A DNA stretch of 8,230 nt from Candidatus Ventricola intestinavium. Lineage in GTDB: Bacteria > Bacillota > Clostridia > Christensenellales > Aristaeellaceae. Below are positions 6,436 through 8,230 of this stretch, piece by piece. The stretch spans positions 1 to 8,230 of the forward strand of contig DVMG01000043.1 of assembly GCA_018715105.1 (NCBI GenBank), read 5' to 3'. A program made the translations under genes and the position numbers. Position 1 is the stretch's first letter; every line of letters begins with the position of its first letter. The notes below the pieces were generated by a model, which saw only the letters and a program-made list of their open reading frames with translations, did not search any database and had not been told where the DNA came from.

Positions 6436-7597
6436 TGAGATTTCGGCGCACTACGAGGCGCTGATCGCCCGGAAAAACGAGATCGATCCCCGATATGAAA
6501 ATGGAATTTACGACCGGTGGGTGAATCCCGTGCTCACCCGCGCGCATGTGCCGCCCTTCTGGTGTTACGATGTAAATCCGAAGACCAATCCGTTCATGAT
6601 GCAGCGGCTGGGGATCAATGCGGTGTTCAATAGCGGCGCAATCCTGCTGGACGGCAAATTCACACTCGTGGCGCGCGTAGAGGGTGCGGACAGAAAGAGC
6701 TTTTTCGCCGTCGCCCAGAGCGAGAGCGGCGTGGAGGGCTTCCGCTTCTGGGATCATCCCGTCTGTCTTCCGGATACCTGCCCGGAGGAAACCAATGTAT
6801 ATGACATGCGCCTGACGAAGCATGAGGACGGCTGGATTTACGGCGTGTTCTGCTCGGAGAGCTGGGATGCAGGAAGCCGCGACCTTTCAGCCGCCGTCGC
6901 GGCGGCGGGGATTGTGCGCACCAGGGATTTGAGGACGTGGGAACGCCTGCCGAATCTTCGCACGCTGCATTCTCCGCAGCAGCGAAATGTCGTGCTGCAT
7001 CCGGAGTTTGTAAACGGGAAATACGCCTTCTACACCCGGCCTATGGATGACTTTATTGAGACGGGCAGCGGCGGCGGAATCGGCTTTGGGCTGTGTGAGG
7101 ATATCACGAACGCTGTCATTGACGAGGAGCGCATGACCTCCATCCGGCGCTATCATACCATCACCGAGAGCAAAAACGGCTCCGGCGCCGTGCCGGTGAA
7201 GACGGACCGGGGATGGATTCACATCGCGCATGGCGTGCGCAATACGGCGGCGGGCCTGCGCTATGTGATCTATGCGTTTGCGACGGCGCTTGACGATCCG
7301 TCGCGCGTGATTGCGGAGCCGGGCGGCTATCTGATCGCCCCGATGGGCAGGGAGCGCGTGGGCGACGTGAGCAACGTGGTTTTTACAAACGGAGCCATTG
7401 CCGCGCCCGATGGACAGGTATATCTCTACTATGCATCCAGCGACACACGGTTGCATGTGGCGACGACAACGGTGGACAGGCTGGTGGATTATGTTTTCCA
7501 CACGCCGGCAGACCCGCTGCGCAGCGCGGACTGCGTGAAGCAAAGATGCGCGCTGATTGACCGGAACCTGGCGTATCTGCGCGGAAAGAAGGGGTAA
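6422..7597 (+). CDS. GH130 family 4-O-beta-D-mannosyl-D-glucose phosphorylase (subfamily 1-like)
   Basis: Predicted cytoplasmic enzyme of 391 residues that splits beta-1,4-mannosyl-glucose with phosphate into alpha-mannose 1-phosphate and glucose. Length and sequence match the subfamily-1 group (Bacteroides fragilis MGP, R. albus RaMP1). Features include a helical N-terminal extension (residues 1-25), RWVNPVLTRAHVPPFW (from residue 32), the catalytic Asp128 in ETNVYDMRLT, a DLSAAVAAAG insertion, and HSPQQRNVVLHPEF. Asp128 corresponds to the proton-donor Asp131 of the B. fragilis enzyme. Its start overlaps the epimerase end by 14 bases, coupling the two steps that handle mannobiose. Together with the GH130_2 gene at 1435 it gives a pair that covers both long oligosaccharides and the final disaccharide. 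The two paralogues differ clearly in the catalytic strand (YDPR versus YDMR) and N-terminus, so they are not a recent duplication. Confidence 0.93.
   Translation: MRSYDEISAHYEALIARKNEIDPRYENGIYDRWVNPVLTRAHVPPFWCYDVNPKTNPFMMQRLGINAVFNSGAILLDGKFTLVARVEGADRKSFFAVAQSESGVEGFRFWDHPVCLPDTCPEETNVYDMRLTKHEDGWIYGVFCSESWDAGSRDLSAAVAAAGIVRTRDLRTWERLPNLRTLHSPQQRNVVLHPEFVNGKYAFYTRPMDDFIETGSGGGIGFGLCEDITNAVIDEERMTSIRRYHTITESKNGSGAVPVKTDRGWIHIAHGVRNTAAGLRYVIYAFATALDDPSRVIAEPGGYLIAPMGRERVGDVSNVVFTNGAIAAPDGQVYLYYASSDTRLHVATTTVDRLVDYVFHTPADPLRSADCVKQRCALIDRNLAYLRGKKG
7588..7594 (+). promoter_or_regulatory. Ribosome binding site of the SASA-like esterase
   Basis: GAAGGGG lies 4 bases before the ATG at 7599, inside the last codons of the GH130_1 gene. 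The spacing is short but the site is the only good candidate, and the ATG follows the upstream stop by a single base. Confidence 0.55.
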
Positions 7598-7598
7598 T

Positions 7599-8230
7599 AT
7601 GCTGCGTCTTCCGGCGGTCTTCGGCGAGCACATGGTGTTGCAGCGGGGCAAACCCATTGTGGTTTTTGGCGAGGCAGACGGCCCGGTGGAGGTGGAAATC
7701 GGGGGAAAGAGGGCCGGCGCCGCCTGTGAAAACGGGCGGTTCCGAGCCTGGTTGCCGCCGATGGAAGCCGGCGGCCCCTATACGATGACGGTCCGGCGCG
7801 GCGCGGAGATGGTTACGCGCGGCGATGTGAGGATCGGCGAAGTATGGCTGTGCGGCGGGCAGTCGAATATGGAGTTCCGCCTGCAGGACGAAAGGCATTT
7901 TGAAGCGGCAAATTGCAAAAGCGATGTCCGCGTGCGCTTTTATGAAGTGCCGCAGGCCGCGACAGTGAAAGAAGCAGAACACATGGAGCCGGGGACGCGC
8001 TGGCAGGTGCTGGAGGCAGGAAAATGCGCCGGCGTATCGGCGGTGGCGTTTTATGCGGCATGTGAACTTGCGGGTCGGCTTGATGTCGCGGTGGGCATGA
8101 TTATCTGCTGCATCGGCGGCACATCCGCCAGCTGCTGGATGAGCCGGGAGACGCTCGCCGCATTTCCCGAGGGGGCGGCTTTTCTTGACGACTTTAAGAG
8201 GCGTATCAAAGGGAAAACCGACGCACAGTT
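7599..8230 (+). CDS. Sialate O-acetylesterase-like (SASA domain) carbohydrate esterase, 3' partial
   Basis: The first 210 residues are visible and the frame runs off the right edge. The N-terminus (MLRLPAVFGEHMVLQRGKP) and a beta-rich domain of about 75 residues are typical of SASA-family esterases. Next comes GEVWLCGGQSNMEF (residues 80-93), whose GQSN block carries the presumed nucleophile Ser89. A second conserved block, VGMIICCIGGTSASCWM (from residue 165), contains the GGTSA turn. The C-terminal His block lies outside the window. The protein begins directly at its first beta strand with no signal peptide, so it should be cytoplasmic. Despite the family name, sialic acid is unlikely here. 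The operon context suggests removal of acetyl groups from imported mannooligosaccharides, complementing the CE2-like enzyme. The family call is firm; the substrate is inference. Confidence 0.88.
   Translation, partial: MLRLPAVFGEHMVLQRGKPIVVFGEADGPVEVEIGGKRAGAACENGRFRAWLPPMEAGGPYTMTVRRGAEMVTRGDVRIGEVWLCGGQSNMEFRLQDERHFEAANCKSDVRVRFYEVPQAATVKEAEHMEPGTRWQVLEAGKCAGVSAVAFYAACELAGRLDVAVGMIICCIGGTSASCWMSRETLAAFPEGAAFLDDFKRRIKGKTDAQ

Noticed and set aside
6890..6906. Inverted repeat GCCGCC...GGCGGC with a 5-base spacer
   Set aside because: It lies within the GH130_1 gene and encodes the alanine-rich DLSAAVAAAG segment. GCC/GCG alanine codons produce this symmetry by chance.
1435..7597. Possible recent tandem duplication of GH130 genes
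   Set aside because: The two GH130 proteins differ in N-terminus, catalytic strand context and length, and belong to different subfamilies with complementary roles.
6887..7657. Open frame of 256 codons on the minus strand opposite the GH130_1 gene
   Set aside because: It has the same Arg/His/Ala-rich shadow composition and is fully explained by the coding constraint of the plus-strand gene.

Overview
The window is a compact, single-strand (+) segment of a G+C-rich genome (roughly 60% by eye). It carries strong AGGAGG-like ribosome binding sites, and its genes are tightly packed or overlapping. Gene content and order resemble the beta-mannan/beta-mannooligosaccharide utilisation loci of gut and rumen Clostridia (Firmicutes) such as Roseburia and Ruminococcus. 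The species cannot be named from the sequence alone.

Layout: positions 1-1342 hold the C-terminal part of a MalF-type and a complete MalG-type CUT1 sugar ABC permease. Positions 1343-1434 are the only real intergenic gap and contain a GC-rich stem-loop. Positions 1435-7597 hold five enzyme genes: a GH130 subfamily-2-like mannooligosaccharide phosphorylase, a CE2-like SGNH acetylesterase, an alpha-phosphohexomutase, a cellobiose 2-epimerase of the AGE fold, and a GH130 subfamily-1-like mannosylglucose phosphorylase. From 7599 to the window end runs the N-terminal part of a sialate-O-acetylesterase-like (SASA) esterase. No gene is seen on the minus strand, and there are no RNA genes, mobile elements or CRISPR arrays. 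No stretch above 100 bases lacks a gene.

Inferred pathway: acetylated beta-1,4-mannooligosaccharides enter through the ABC importer, whose binding protein would lie upstream. The CE2-like and SASA-like esterases remove acetyl groups in the cytoplasm. GH130_2 shortens the chain by phosphorolysis, releasing mannose 1-phosphate. The epimerase turns mannobiose into mannosyl-beta-1,4-glucose, and GH130_1 splits that into mannose 1-phosphate and glucose. The mutase turns mannose 1-phosphate into mannose 6-phosphate for glycolysis, probably via a mannose-6-phosphate isomerase encoded elsewhere. None of the complete enzymes has a visible signal peptide, which fits an intracellular route that conserves glycosidic bond energy. 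The individual steps are known biochemistry. The more unusual points are the pairing of a CE2-type with a SASA-type esterase, the internal stem-loop between transporter and enzyme genes, and the chain of overlapping start codons.
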